64,000 bases of DNA from Cognatundibacterium luofuense (GCF_018139685.1 NZ_JAGSPN010000018.1:1-64000), one strand, 5' to 3'; shown: positions 29,532 through 39,092, counted from the first letter of the stretch. Numbers and translations are program-made. The notes: generated by a model not told the origin, from the sequence alone.

Positions 29532-31556
29532 TTATTTCGGTTCATCAGACTTGCGGAAATCATAGACCTCAAAATCAATCAAATTGCCATTATCAGGCTC
29601 CGGCTCAGACTGAGGCATTACCTGCGCCATCGGGTCTTTCGGTAACTGACGTGGCGGCAACGTAGATGCATGTAAAGGTGGCAATCCGCCATGCGCACGG
29701 GATTTTTCCAGCTCATGCGCAATCGAAATCAGCAACAGAATATCGCGGTACACCGGCAATTCAAAACCCATACGCTTGCCGTCACGATCATCAATCAGAA
29801 GACTTTCGAGGAACGGGATCGCTTCATTGGTATCCCAGATCGAGCAGATACGCTTCACCAAATGCTCAAAATCATCCAGATGACGTGCGCTCAGCGTTGA
29901 GGGATCGGTTTCAAACTCTGGAATATTCGCATTGAAAAAGACGACGAAACGATCGCGTAACTCATCGTATTCTTCTTTCTTATTCACCATGCGATACAGA
30001 TCCAGCAGATACAGCCACGGAACCGGTGAATCCGGGTGATCCACATCGAGTTGCGGTTCAAGAATTTCAATTGCACGTTCCGGATCATTTACCGACATCC
30101 AGAATTCAGCTTCCTGTGTCACATCGGAAATTTCTTCAACCTTCAGCGTGTTTCCTTTTGGCGTCGCAAAGAAATTGAAGGTGCTGCTGTTGGTATCTTC
30201 GAGACTAGGAGAATAAGTCCGCCCGAACACAGAATGCGTTTCCAGATTTCCCAGATCCTGCTCTTTTGGCTGAGATAAGGTTCGCAAACGGGAATCCGTC
30301 TTTGGCGTACTGACCTGAGACTGCATTTCCGGCAAGGCCGCAACATCGGTTAAATGCGGCTCGGTTGCATAAGCAGCCTGAACACTGTTCACCAGTTCTT
30401 CTATGTTCTTACGCGATTCCGGCTCAGTTTTTGCCGGTGTTTGTTCCCACCAGCTAGCCGAATGCGTGCGGTGCAAACGACGCACATAGGCATACAACAG
30501 ACCGGAAGATGCCAGTGCAGCCGCCAGTAACCCGCCCAGCGCCCACATCCAGCTTTCAGACACAGAATTTTCACGCAACTCTTCCAACTGCGCTTTTTCC
30601 AGCTGCAATTGCTTTTTCAGTTGTCCCGCCTCTTTTTGCAGGGTTTCTGCGCGGCTCTGGTCTGCCTTGGAGGCAGTTTGCACCTCAGCAGGCGCTACTG
30701 CTTCTCCGCGCAGCATCGCTGCAAAATGTGCCTGCGCCTGACGTAACTCTTCAACATCTTGCGCACCGGACTTATTATTTGCAGCGCCCAGTGACAAAGA
30801 CTGCGACATCTTCATGCCTTGTGCAATCATCTCAACCTGATCAGACAACTTCAGCGCATCCTGTACCGGTGCAGGTTTTGGCGTCCGCTCGGTTTTAGCT
30901 TTTTTGGATTCTGATGCTTTCGGCTGATTCCGCTGACTGACGATTTCTGACTTTGCACCGTTACCCTCTGCTGCAGCGCCTGCTTTCATCTTTGCAGAAG
31001 GACGTTCCGCTGCAACCTGCTGACGCACAGTTTGCCCGCCAGCGACTACTGCAGACGATTCAGCAGCATTACCACCCGGATCCAGCAGCAGCAAATACTC
31101 GCGGCTGAGCTGAACCTCACATGCGACTTTAATCACCAGCTTGATTGCCGGTTCGTGTATCAGTTTGCGACTTTGGAAAGAAACACTGACAGCATTGCTA
31201 CGCTGCGTTAAGGAAATACTGACCGGGGAGATAAAAATGCCATCCGGTGTCTCAACCTGCGCCTGCAGACAAGAGCTGTCCAGCATCAGCGCATCCGGCC
31301 CGGTCATTTCAAGCTGGCCTTTAAACGGCTGACCAAGATAAGACTGCGTCCGCAAGCCACTGAGCGCAACGGCTCCGGCCTCTTCAGCTGCCATCAGTCC
31401 GATCAATCCGGACAACAGCAAGGTCAGCGTTGATTTGCGAAACGGAATAATGATGAGGTCCTTTACTTGAAAACATCCGGCGGACAGAAACCCACCGCTA
31501 CAAAACTCCGTATTTATATCAAAGTTGCAATGACCATGAAAATGGCAGATGAGCAA
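29532..31556 (-). CDS. FimV-like peptidoglycan-associated protein
   Basis: The protein is likely an inner-membrane/periplasmic hub for type IV pili or polar organisation. After a signal-like segment (LTLLLSGLIGLMA) comes the FimV N-terminal domain ALSGLRTQSYLGQPFKGQLE. A coiled-coil stretch (QLKKQLQLEKAQLEELREN), a transmembrane helix (MWALGGLLAAALASSGLLYA) and a TPR-like C-terminal cytoplasmic region (FWMSVNDPERAIEILEPQLD) follow. No LysM motif is obvious. The annotated ATG at 31556 leaves 35 residues before the signal. An in-frame ATT at 31451, just after AAAGGA, would give a normal signal peptide, so the true start is uncertain. Confidence 0.85.
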   Translation of the reverse strand: MLICHFHGHCNFDINTEFCSGGFLSAGCFQVKDLIIIPFRKSTLTLLLSGLIGLMAAEEAGAVALSGLRTQSYLGQPFKGQLEMTGPDALMLDSSCLQAQVETPDGIFISPVSISLTQRSNAVSVSFQSRKLIHEPAIKLVIKVACEVQLSREYLLLLDPGGNAAESSAVVAGGQTVRQQVAAERPSAKMKAGAAAEGNGAKSEIVSQRNQPKASESKKAKTERTPKPAPVQDALKLSDQVEMIAQGMKMSQSLSLGAANNKSGAQDVEELRQAQAHFAAMLRGEAVAPAEVQTASKADQSRAETLQKEAGQLKKQLQLEKAQLEELRENSVSESWMWALGGLLAAALASSGLLYAYVRRLHRTHSASWWEQTPAKTEPESRKNIEELVNSVQAAYATEPHLTDVAALPEMQSQVSTPKTDSRLRTLSQPKEQDLGNLETHSVFGRTYSPSLEDTNSSTFNFFATPKGNTLKVEEISDVTQEAEFWMSVNDPERAIEILEPQLDVDHPDSPVPWLYLLDLYRMVNKKEEYDELRDRFVVFFNANIPEFETDPSTLSARHLDDFEHLVKRICSIWDTNEAIPFLESLLIDDRDGKRMGFELPVYRDILLLISIAHELEKSRAHGGLPPLHASTLPPRQLPKDPMAQVMPQSEPEPDNGNLIDFEVYDFRKSDEPK

Positions 31557-31621
31557 TGTTTTCCATTATTGCAACATTATTTATCATTTGTTTGCAACTT
31601 ATGCAGTAAACTTAAGAATAC

Positions 31622-32386
31622 CTAATTCCGATTGAAATGATCGAGTATTTTTTTTGATATTCCTCGAACAATATTAACTTCTTCAGTCTCCAAACCGCTG
31701 CGTGCAAACATGCGTTTAATTCTCGGCATCAGTTTTTTCGGGTTATCCGGATCCAGAAAGCCGATTGCCACCAGCGCCTGCTGTAAATGTGCATACATGC
31801 CATCGATTTGCTCCGCCGTGGCCGGCAAATTCAAAATTTCAGCAGCAGGTTTTGTTTTTGTTTCAGAAACGTCGGTAATCGCCTGACGTAACTCGTACGC
31901 AACAACCTGAATTGCCTGCGCCAGATTCAGTGACGAATATTCGGGATTTGCCGGGATATTAATGAGCTGCTGACTATTGATCACAATCTCATTCGGTAAG
32001 CCATAACGCTCATTGCCGAAAATCACAGCGACATCTCCACTCAGTGCAGCAGCATGGCTGGCAAAAGCGCGCGGCGTTACCACCGGCGGCGAGTATTCGC
32101 GCAAGCGCGCACTGACGGATGCCATATGCACCACGCCTTCCAGCGCTTCGGCAATATCACTCACAATTGTTGCGGACGCGAGAATATCGGTTGCGCCGCT
32201 GGCAAACGCAACTGCTTCCGGGTGGGTCAGCACGTCAGCAAACCGGGGATTGACAATATACAGTTGATGAAAACCCATGGTTTTCATGGCACGTGCGGCG
32301 GCCCCGACATTGCCGGGCTGACTGGTTTCGACCAGAATAAATCGGACTTTTGCGTACGGGCTGGTATCAGTTTGTTCGGACTTCAT
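31622..32386 (-). CDS. trmJ: tRNA (cytidine/uridine-2'-O)-methyltransferase TrmJ
   Basis: This SPOUT methyltransferase 2'-O-methylates tRNA nucleotide 32. The 254 residues begin with the family block VRFILVETSQPGNVGAAARA, MKTMGFHQLYIVNPR. The knotted C-terminal part has VIFGNERYGLPNEIV and PANPEYSSLNLAQAIQVVAY. A TrmJ-type C-terminal extension follows (LMPRIKRMFARSGLETEEVN), which separates it from TrmH/TrmL. It is divergent from suhB across a 112-bp gap, as is common in Burkholderiales. Confidence 0.94.
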   Translation of the reverse strand: MKSEQTDTSPYAKVRFILVETSQPGNVGAAARAMKTMGFHQLYIVNPRFADVLTHPEAVAFASGATDILASATIVSDIAEALEGVVHMASVSARLREYSPPVVTPRAFASHAAALSGDVAVIFGNERYGLPNEIVINSQQLINIPANPEYSSLNLAQAIQVVAYELRQAITDVSETKTKPAAEILNLPATAEQIDGMYAHLQQALVAIGFLDPDNPKKLMPRIKRMFARSGLETEEVNIVRGISKKILDHFNRN

Positions 32387-32498
32387 TTAAAATACGTGGT
32401 TATCGCGCTTTGCGCCTGTTCTTTTTCACTCTATATCATGACATGTTGCACGGTTTTCAGACCGGCGCAATGTGTTTCGTCATTTTATCGGAATATCT

Positions 32499-33308
32499 AT
32501 GCACCCAATGCTCAACACAGCCATTAAGGCTGCTCGCCGTGGCGCCGCGGTTATCAACCGCGCTACTTTCGACCTGGATCGTGTCGGCGTAACTGAAAAA
32601 TACTTCAACGACTTCGTCACCGACGTCGACAAATCTGCTGAAGCAGCGATTATCGAAGTTCTCAAAACCGCTTACCCTGACCACGCGATTCTGGCTGAAG
32701 AGTCCGGTGCATCCGCTAATCTGCATGATGAAAATGAGTACGTCTGGATCATCGATCCGCTGGACGGCACTACCAACTTTATCCACGGCTACCCGCAATA
32801 CTGCGTATCCATCGCCCTGCAACACAAAGGCATCATCACTCAGGCCGTGGTGTACGACCCAACCCGCAATGAAATGTTCACCGCCAGCAAAGGCGCAGGC
32901 GCGTTCCTGAACGAAAAACGTGTTCGCGTGACCCGTTGCGACAAAATCTCTGCTGCGCTGATCGGCACCGGCTTCCCATCCCGTGATCTGTCCGGTCTGG
33001 ATCAGTACATGGAAATGTTCAAAGTCATGACACCGAAATGCCAGGGTCTGCGTCGCGCAGGTTCTGCTGCACTGGATCTGGCGTACGTGGCTGTTGGCCG
33101 TTTCGATGGCTTCTTTGAAAAAGGTCTGGCACCGTGGGATATCGCTGCAGGCTCCCTGCTGGTAACAGAAGCCGGTGGTATCGTCGGTAACTTCTCCGGC
33201 GAAGCCGACTACCTGCACAAAGGTGACGTACTGGCTGGCACACCAAAAGTATTCGGCCAGATGGTTCACTTGCTGAGCCCGTTTGCCGCCAGCGCCAAAT
33301 CTGCCTGA
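32499..33308 (+). CDS. suhB: inositol monophosphatase family protein SuhB
   Basis: This magnesium-dependent phosphatase (inositol-1-phosphatase) is also a NusA-associated transcription factor in E. coli. It has 269 residues from the ATG at 32499. The metal motifs are [15 protein letters not shown], the signature [17 protein letters not shown] and [17 protein letters not shown]. The N-terminus [20 protein letters not shown] matches SuhB closely. The frame is open a further 27 bases upstream. It ends at a hairpin at 33335. Confidence 0.95.
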   Translation: MHPMLNTAIKAARRGAAVINRATFDLDRVGVTEKYFNDFVTDVDKSAEAAIIEVLKTAYPDHAILAEESGASANLHDENEYVWIIDPLDGTTNFIHGYPQYCVSIALQHKGIITQAVVYDPTRNEMFTASKGAGAFLNEKRVRVTRCDKISAALIGTGFPSRDLSGLDQYMEMFKVMTPKCQGLRRAGSAALDLAYVAVGRFDGFFEKGLAPWDIAAGSLLVTEAGGIVGNFSGEADYLHKGDVLAGTPKVFGQMVHLLSPFAASAKSA

Positions 33309-33334
33309 TTCCCTACCGGTTTTCAGCGCATCAC

Positions 33335-33368
33335 AACGCCGGATTAGCCTCGCTGATCCGGCGTTTTA
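33335..33368 (+). terminator. intrinsic terminator after suhB
   Basis: The stem AACGCCGGAT (33335-33344) pairs with ATCCGGCGTT (33356-33365) around an 11-base loop and is followed by TTA. Confidence 0.75.
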
Positions 33369-33428
33369 GTTCCGGCAAGCCAATGTGCCCTGCCACCGTA
33401 GTCCGCAATCCAATTTTCGCTGCAGAAG

Positions 33429-36068
33429 ATGACAAAAGACACCAGCAAACACACGCCAATGATGCAGCAGTATCTCCGCATCAAGGACGACCATCCGCAT
33501 ACCCTCGTGTTTTACCGTATGGGAGATTTTTACGAACTGTTTTTTGAAGACGCAGAAAAAGTCTCGCGTCTGCTCGGTATTACCCTGACACAGCGCGGCA
33601 GCTCCGGTGGTGAACCGATCAAAATGGCAGGTGTGCCGTTTCATTCGCTGGATGGCTATCTGGCGAAACTGGTCAAGATGGGCGAATCCGCCGCAATTTG
33701 TGAGCAGATTGGTGATCCCGCCACCTCCAAAGGCCCGGTTGAACGCAAAGTGATGCGTATCGTAACACCCGGCACGCTGACGGACTCTGATCTGTTACCG
33801 GAAAAATCCGAACGCCCGCTGCTGGCAGTCTGCCTGCAGCAAACCCGCAAAACGGTGCAAGCCGGTCTGGCATGGTTATCGCTGGCCAGCGGAAATTTGC
33901 GCCTGATGGAAATTTCTTCTGATGAAAAAAATATTCAGAAGCTGTTGCTGCAGGAATTAGAACGCATTTCTCCGGCGGAAATTCTGGTTTCCGCAGGGAC
34001 GCTGTTCACCGAAGAATTCACCACCCAGGTCAGCGGTAAACTGACGGATGTACCGGACTGGCATTTCGATATCAAGCAAGGCGAAGCTGCCTTAAAAACC
34101 CAGCTCTGCACCACCAGCCTGACCGGCTTCGGTATTGAAAACCTGCAGGCAGCGCTTGGTGCCAGCGGTGCGATTCTGCGCTACGCGGAAAACACGCAAG
34201 GCAAGGGCTTGCGCCATGTGAATCAGGTGCATGTGGAAACCGAAGATGCCTACATCGGCATCGACAGCGCCACCCGCCGCAATCTGGAAATCACCGAAAC
34301 CCTGCGCGGTCAGGAATCGCCAACGCTGTTTTCGCTGCTCGATCATTGCAAAACAGCGATGGGTTCGCGCCTGCTGCGCCACTGGCTGCATCATCCTTTA
34401 CGCAATCAGGCGACGGCGACTGAACGTCAGCAAGCCATTTCTTCGCTGATGCAGTCCGATCAGGCAGATGCTATCCGCAATGCCCTGAACATGATTCCGG
34501 ACGTCGAACGCATCACCACCCGCATCGCCCTGCAATCTGCCCGTCCGCGTGATTTGTCAGCACTGCGCGATGGTCTGCGCCATTTGCCTGCACTGAAAGA
34601 AACCCTGCAAATCAGCAGCTCAGTCGCACCGGCCACGATGCTCGATACCCTGAGCGAAGGATTGTCCTCGCCGGAAGCCTGCGAAAGCCTGCTGCAGCGT
34701 GCATTGCTGGAAACACCGGCAACGCTGGTGCGCGACGGCGGCGTGATTGCAAATGGTTACGACAGCGAACTGGACGAATTACGCGCCCTGTCTGAAAACG
34801 CCGGTCAGTTCCTGACCGAACTGGAAGCCAGCGAACGCGAGCGCACCGGCATCGCCAATCTGCGGGTGGAATACAACCGCGTGCATGGCTTCTATATTGA
34901 AGTTACCAATGGTCAGGCCGATAAAGTCCCGGAAAACTACCGCCGCCGTCAGACCCTGAAAAACGCCGAACGCTATATCACGCCGGAACTGAAAGCCTTT
35001 GAAGACAAAGCACTGTCAGCACAAGAACGCGCCCTGTCCCGCGAAAAATTCCTGTACGAACAATTACTGCAGGAACTGATCCCGCATATCCGTCAGTTAC
35101 AGGAAATCGCCCGTGCCATCGCCAGCACCGACGTACTGGTCGCACTGGCCAGCCATGCGGCACGCCATCAGTGGTGTCGTCCGCAACTGGTGGCGCAGCC
35201 TTCGCTGCAAATTCATCAGGGCCGTCATCCCGTGGTCGAACAGCAGATCGAACGCTTCATCGCCAACGATTGCTTACTCAGCCCGGAAAAACGTTTCCTG
35301 CTGATTACCGGCCCGAACATGGGCGGTAAATCCACCTTTATGCGTCAGGTTGCGCTGATCACCCTGCTCGCCTACATCGGCAGTTATGTGCCAGCCGACA
35401 GCGCCACCATTGGACCGATCGACCGCATCTACACCCGTATCGGTGCAGCCGACGATCTGGCAGGCGGCCGCTCTACCTTCATGGTGGAAATGACCGAATC
35501 CGCCGCGATTCTGAACGGCGCGACCGAACACTCGCTGGTGCTGATGGATGAAGTCGGCCGTGGCACATCCACGTTCGATGGTCTGGCACTGGCATGGGCA
35601 ATCAGCCGCCACCTGATCCAGCACACCCGCAGCTTCACTCTGTTTGCGACGCATTATTTTGAACTGACGCAATTGCCGGACACCCACAGCAGCGCCAGCA
35701 ATGTGCATCTGGCTGCGGTGGAACACAAAGAAAGCATCGTGTTCCTGCACGCGGTACAACCCGGCCCCGCATCGCAAAGCTACGGCTTGCAAGTCGCCCA
35801 GCTTGCCGGCATTCCGCAAAGCGTGATCAAAAACGCCCGCAAACATCTGGCCGAACTGGAGGCACACGCCGTCCACAGCAACAACCAGTTCGACCTGTTC
35901 GCCGCTGCCGCCGTGGCCGATGCTGACGAACCGGACGAGCAATCCAGCGCACCACAACTCAGCGACGAAGAATTACAGGCACTGGACTTACTGAAAAACA
36001 GCGACCCCGACAGCCTCACCCCGCGACAGGCACTGGACTTGCTGTATCAGCTGAAAAAAGACCTGTAA
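33429..36068 (+). CDS. mutS: DNA mismatch repair protein MutS
   Basis: The protein recognises mispairs and is full length at 879 residues. The mismatch-binding motif with Phe and Glu is in [14 protein letters not shown] (residues 29-42). The connector and lever/clamp domains follow, and the clamp has [12 protein letters not shown] and [20 protein letters not shown]. The ATPase has Walker [14 protein letters not shown] near residue 628, then [17 protein letters not shown], Walker [17 protein letters not shown] and [11 protein letters not shown]. The C-terminal tetramerisation helices ([20 protein letters not shown]) are present. It stands alone, with a terminator at 36141. Confidence 0.97.
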   Translation: MTKDTSKHTPMMQQYLRIKDDHPHTLVFYRMGDFYELFFEDAEKVSRLLGITLTQRGSSGGEPIKMAGVPFHSLDGYLAKLVKMGESAAICEQIGDPATSKGPVERKVMRIVTPGTLTDSDLLPEKSERPLLAVCLQQTRKTVQAGLAWLSLASGNLRLMEISSDEKNIQKLLLQELERISPAEILVSAGTLFTEEFTTQVSGKLTDVPDWHFDIKQGEAALKTQLCTTSLTGFGIENLQAALGASGAILRYAENTQGKGLRHVNQVHVETEDAYIGIDSATRRNLEITETLRGQESPTLFSLLDHCKTAMGSRLLRHWLHHPLRNQATATERQQAISSLMQSDQADAIRNALNMIPDVERITTRIALQSARPRDLSALRDGLRHLPALKETLQISSSVAPATMLDTLSEGLSSPEACESLLQRALLETPATLVRDGGVIANGYDSELDELRALSENAGQFLTELEASERERTGIANLRVEYNRVHGFYIEVTNGQADKVPENYRRRQTLKNAERYITPELKAFEDKALSAQERALSREKFLYEQLLQELIPHIRQLQEIARAIASTDVLVALASHAARHQWCRPQLVAQPSLQIHQGRHPVVEQQIERFIANDCLLSPEKRFLLITGPNMGGKSTFMRQVALITLLAYIGSYVPADSATIGPIDRIYTRIGAADDLAGGRSTFMVEMTESAAILNGATEHSLVLMDEVGRGTSTFDGLALAWAISRHLIQHTRSFTLFATHYFELTQLPDTHSSASNVHLAAVEHKESIVFLHAVQPGPASQSYGLQVAQLAGIPQSVIKNARKHLAELEAHAVHSNNQFDLFAAAAVADADEPDEQSSAPQLSDEELQALDLLKNSDPDSLTPRQALDLLYQLKKDL

Positions 36069-36140
36069 AACGTCTTTCGCAACGCTTAGCTGCCCGCTGG
36101 TCAGTCAGCACAGCTTTGCTGTGATCGCTGACCGCGAAGA

Positions 36141-36179
36141 AAAAAGCCCCGCTTCTCTCACAGAAAAGCGGGGCTTTTT
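36141..36179 (+). terminator. intrinsic terminator after mutS
   Basis: The stem AAAAAGCCCCGCTT (36141-36154) pairs with AAGCGGGGCTTTTT (36166-36179) around an 11-base loop. Confidence 0.92.
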
Positions 36180-36244
36180 GTTATCAGTACCGACAGATAA
36201 TCTTATATCCTGCGAGGTGCTCTCATGACGCTTAAAATGCATCA

Positions 36245-36651
36245 AATGCGGTGTTCAGCACAGCAATCTGGCTGTCGTCGGCAGAAAATCTGGACTTGCG
36301 GGGAATTGAAATGACGATATTTGCATATATATCAGAACCAACCGCCGTTTTACGTTTTTTAGCCGCAACCCGGTATCGCTCCCAAATCGGCGCATTGCAA
36401 GGCGCCCTACTGCCTTAAATGGTACACCTTACGGCCCTGCGCACAGCCTTCACGGTAGGCATACAAAAAACCATTTTGTACGCACATCTGGCATCCTGTC
36501 CGGGAGTTTTACCGTTTTTGAGTTGATGGTTTGGTTGATACTTTGGTGGTTGGATTGGTTGCCCGTTTTACGGGTGGTCGAAGTAATGCATCGGCGCAGC
36601 TACACGCTCCTGAGTGGGCTATTTTTGTGAAACCAAACCATCATTTCCTGC
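36245..36651 (+). repeat. 407-bp direct repeat, copy A (contains core repeat copy 7)
   Basis: The unit begins with the core repeat (AAATGCGGTGTTCAGCACAG, CTGTCGTCGGCAGAAAATC, ATGACGATATTTGCA) and continues through a MITE-like right end. That end has the decayed palindrome GGCGCATTGCAAGGCGCC followed by GGTACACCTTACGGCC. It ends inside the 3' end of the Imm35-like gene. A second copy lies at 37383-37790. The left terminal repeat of the MITE-like element is absent. Confidence 0.85.
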
Positions 36652-36878
36652 ACTAATGTCACGACTTGTCCTGAATTTTTCTCAACCACAAAAATTACAG
36701 GACCATCCATGAGGTTTCCACTCGGTGTGTATACATCAAATACGGCCCCCCATTCGTTAGGCCACTTTTCGTCAATGCTAATCCCTACGAACTCATATTG
36801 ATACCCACGAAGATCAAGGCTGGCGACGTAAGCCATTGCAAGCTCTTTCGCCTGCTCTCTAGAAATAGCCATTACCAT
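36600..36878 (-). CDS. Imm35-like (YrhB-domain) immunity protein
   Basis: This 92-residue protein has the layout of the YrhB/Imm35 family: a short N-terminal helix (SREQAKELAMAYVASL), a middle strand region (YEFVGISIDEKWPNEWGAVF) and the signature GPVIFVVEKNSGQVV. The start overlaps the stop of the upstream toxin tail (TAA at 36872-36874; ATG at 36878 or 36872), so the pair is coupled. It probably neutralises the adjacent metallopeptidase-like toxin. The last 17 codons lie within direct repeat copy A, and a decayed copy of this 3' end exists at 37740-37790. Confidence 0.75.
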   Translation of the reverse strand: MVMAISREQAKELAMAYVASLDLRGYQYEFVGISIDEKWPNEWGAVFDVYTPSGNLMDGPVIFVVEKNSGQVVTLVQEMMVWFHKNSPLRSV

Positions 36879-37255
36879 AACCCCCCAACTTTATCGATAT
36901 ACCAACGAGCATGGCCAATCTGTTCTGGCGTAAGACTTTCCCATCGCTTAGGCATCGACTCAAGCTTGTCAAACACGTGCTGTTCTTTCAATAATCGTGT
37001 TTGAGCAGTGTAAGCCTCTTCTCCAAGAGACCGATATTGCTGGTAATAAGTTAATTCGTGCCACACTTCGTAATTGGTCGGTTCGCTACGTAATACCAGT
37101 GATTTCTCGCCTGCACTGAAACCGCCGGCATAGCCAGGAGGCAGATACTCATCCCCGACCTTCAACGAAATACCGCATTTTTCAAGATAGGAACCAAGGC
37201 TTGTGAGTTTCTCAGTGCCATAGAGCTTCCCACCAAGCCGACCTGTTTCCTCCAT
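36872..37255 (-). CDS. orphan metallopeptidase-like toxin tail (Tox-MPTase4 type)
   Basis: The 127 residues start METGRLGGKLYGTEKL-like (MEETGRLGGKLYGTEKLTSL) and contain YEVWHELTYYQQYRSLGEEA. That is the place of the zincin motif in polymorphic-toxin metallopeptidase domains I recall as Tox-MPTase4. The canonical second His of HExxH is Tyr here (HELTY), so activity is doubtful. No carrier domain is present. The frame continues upstream to a TGA at 37286-37288, preceded in frame by a lipoprotein-like leader from an ATG at 37351. The family call rests on motif memory and on the Imm35-like partner. Confidence 0.6.
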   Translation of the reverse strand: MEETGRLGGKLYGTEKLTSLGSYLEKCGISLKVGDEYLPPGYAGGFSAGEKSLVLRSEPTNYEVWHELTYYQQYRSLGEEAYTAQTRLLKEQHVFDKLESMPKRWESLTPEQIGHARWYIDKVGGLW

Positions 37256-37269
37256 CGCATCGACTGTAC

Positions 37270-37351
37270 TGTTTGCGACAGAAGTTCAACCACCCGTCAT
37301 AAGCAAAGAACACATTGCAAGCAACAGAGCGCTCCGACACCAACAATACAT
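37270..37351 (-). repeat. conserved leader segment upstream of toxin tail, copy 1
   Basis: Bases 37270-37346 repeat almost exactly at 39076-39151. On the minus strand it encodes, from ATG at 37351, a basic start and hydrophobic core (CRSALLLAMCSLLMTGG), then TGA, then TSVAN in frame with the toxin. The leader resembles a lipoprotein signal in which the lipobox Cys codon has become TGA. It is contiguous with core repeat copy 8. Confidence 0.8.
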
Positions 37352-37382
37352 AGACTCGTATTATTTTACCGTTTTAACATCA

Positions 37383-37790
37383 AAATGCGGTGTTCAGCAT
37401 ACCAACTCCGCTGTCGTCGGCAGAAAGTCCGGGCTTGCGGAAAATTGAAATGACGATATTTGCATAAATGTCAGAGCTGGCTCCGTTTTGCTTTTTTTAG
37501 CCGTAACCCGGTATCGCGCCAAATCGGCGCATTGCAATGCGCCCTACTGCCTTAAAGGGTACGCCTTACGGCCTTGCGCACAGCCTTCACGGTGGGCATA
37601 CAAAAAACCATTTTGTACGCACATCTGGCATCCTGTCCGGGTGTTTTACTGTTTTTGAGTTAATGGTTTGGTTGATACTTTGGTGGGTGGATTGATTGCC
37701 CGTTTTACGGGTGGCCGAGGTGATGCAACGGCGCAGCTACTCGCTCCTGAGCTGGCTATTTTTTGTAAAAACCAAACCATCATTTCCTGC
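37383..37790 (+). repeat. 408-bp direct repeat, copy B (contains core repeat copy 8)
   Basis: It begins with AAATGCGGTGTTCAGCATAC, CTGTCGTCGGCAGAAAGTCC and ATGACGATATTTGCA. It has an intact GGCGCATTGCAATGCGCC (37526-37543), then GGTACGCCTTACGGCC. It ends with a fragment corresponding to the 3' end of an Imm35-like gene (minus strand about 37740-37790, frameshifted). The open frame on the plus strand here (from 37668) is an artefact of this duplicated DNA. Confidence 0.85.
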
Positions 37791-37837
37791 TCTAAGAGCC
37801 GGAAACCCGACCGAGACCGAACCGCAGATCTAAAAAA

Positions 37838-37856
37838 GCCCGCCAGATCGGCGGGC
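37838..37856 (-). terminator. intrinsic terminator after the 102-residue gene
   Basis: The stem GCCCGCC (37838-37844) pairs with GGCGGGC (37850-37856) around a 5-base loop. A run of six T follows on the minus strand. It closes the SUKH cassette. Confidence 0.85.
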
Positions 37857-37875
37857 AGATTTTGGTTCGTATGTT

Positions 37876-38184
37876 CTACAGTCCAGGAAAGTTTTCATCA
37901 ACAAATTGTGCTACGAATTGGTTCGGATCAGACTTGAGTCCTTGCCGTGTTACATATTCAGAATAGCCCTTCCAGATATCTTGTAATTGTTCATTCAACT
38001 CGAGAGGAAAATCCATCTGCTCCGCAACAATATCAACCCAAGAGCCATCCGTTTTGTAAACTTCTCTCAACTTTGGCTCCATTCGTTGCAATGCCAAGCG
38101 TTGGCCCTCATCAAGCTGTCCAATCGCGTTTAGTAGATAACATTCCAAGAGTCTAAGGAATGGCTTCCCTGCGTATCTATCCAC
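37876..38184 (-). CDS. putative immunity-associated hypothetical protein
   Basis: This 102-residue acidic, all-helical-looking protein starts MDRYAGKPFLRLLECYLLNA and has LEGQ-type acidic turns and an aromatic tail (QFVAQFVDENFPGL). It starts 12 bases after the SUKH gene on the same strand. I recall similar small proteins accompanying HNH-type toxin tails, which would make it a second immunity gene of the cassette, but no family name is known to me. Confidence 0.6.
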   Translation of the reverse strand: MDRYAGKPFLRLLECYLLNAIGQLDEGQRLALQRMEPKLREVYKTDGSWVDIVAEQMDFPLELNEQLQDIWKGYSEYVTRQGLKSDPNQFVAQFVDENFPGL

Positions 38185-38196
38185 TATTCCCCCGCA

Positions 38197-38661
38197 TTAA
38201 ATGAAGTCAGGATTCGCTCTCAAGCTATTGATGAAACTTTCAAAGCTCTCTGCAATTTTAATTTTTTTCATACCTTGATCATGCAAAGCAATCCACACCG
38301 TTTCCGAACCAGAACTCATATCTAAAAAAATCTGGTTTCCTCCACCATCCCTACCGATTGGCAGGGTACGTTCGCCAAGGAAAGGTGTCCACTTCTCAAT
38401 TACGTCCTGAATGCGCTCAACAGCCAAATTATCGAACGCATAGAAGTAGTCAATTTCAAACATATTTTCATCATCAGCCCCGATTGGAGAGAAACACCCA
38501 ATCTCTGGATGCCCCCCATCTGCGGTGTGTATCAATTCGAGGTAAGAAGGTGGCAATGGAACGCCCACCAACAAGGCAACTTGGTCAAACACACTCACAT
38601 CCCCTTGATACCCACAGGATGGTAGTCCACCAATGTTAATGTTCAAACGCGCCAAGTCCAT
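38197..38661 (-). CDS. SUKH (SMI1/KNR4) family immunity protein
   Basis: This 154-residue protein starts at the ATG at 38661, with AGGAT 4-8 bases upstream. The SUKH fold is indicated by LVGVPLPPSYLELIHTADGG, followed by EIDYFYAFDNL and PIGRDGGGNQIFLDM, the G-D-x-x-G-N block typical of the family. SUKH proteins neutralise nuclease toxins. The reading frame is open further upstream to 38853 and fuses it to the remnant of an HNH-like toxin, because that gene lost a base just before its stop. The true start is still 38661. Confidence 0.85.
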   Translation of the reverse strand: MDLARLNINIGGLPSCGYQGDVSVFDQVALLVGVPLPPSYLELIHTADGGHPEIGCFSPIGADDENMFEIDYFYAFDNLAVERIQDVIEKWTPFLGERTLPIGRDGGGNQIFLDMSSGSETVWIALHDQGMKKIKIAESFESFINSLRANPDFI

Positions 38662-38671
38662 CGAATATCCT

Positions 38672-39092
38672 TTAGTTTTTAGGTGCGCCGCAGGAATCGC
38701 CCACTCAGAATACCCACCTGCCGCTCCAGCATTCGGGTGTAGCACACGGCAGAAAGAAGAACCCGGAGTGTGCTGTGCAGTCGGTACTAATCTCATAACC
38801 CCAAACTGTCCATTGGCAGTTGAAGAAGATGCGTGTTCCCACGTCCAGTTCAAAGGGTTGCACGTCCACCGACTGATGACACCGAAGATTGAACCCCTGG
38901 GATCAAGTCATCCATCATGGTCGCAAACTGTGCGTCACTCTTTAACGCTGTGTCCAGCACGGCATTGGCTCGATTGAAGTGAACTGATCTACTCTTTCCG
39001 AAATCGGCAGGATTTAGCTTCATTTCAAAAGCAACGCTATATGCCGTTGGATTTTCAGGAACGACAGCACCTCCCCTGTTTGCGACAGAAGT
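38672..39092 (-). pseudogene. frameshifted HNH-like toxin tail upstream of the SUKH gene
   Basis: In one frame (39092 to 38853) it reads TSVANRGGAVVPENPTAYSV, AFEMKLNPADFGKSRSVHFN and DDLIPGVQSSVSSVGGRAT. In the next it reads NWTWEHASSSTANGQFGVMR, LVPTAQHTPGSSF and GGYSEWAIPA. Restoring one C in the CCC run near 38856 and one base near 38684 gives a continuous tail ending GAPKN and a stop at 38672-38674, just before the SUKH start. The W-x-H/EHA...LVP..QH.PGS pattern is that of small HNH-like nuclease toxins as I recall them. Two single-base losses make it a pseudogene. Confidence 0.65.

Noticed and set aside
37668-37937. 89-codon plus-strand frame resembling a pre-toxin region
   Set aside because: It runs through duplicated repeat DNA, the broken Imm35 3' end and a terminator on the other strand; the parallel frame in the other repeat copy is truncated.
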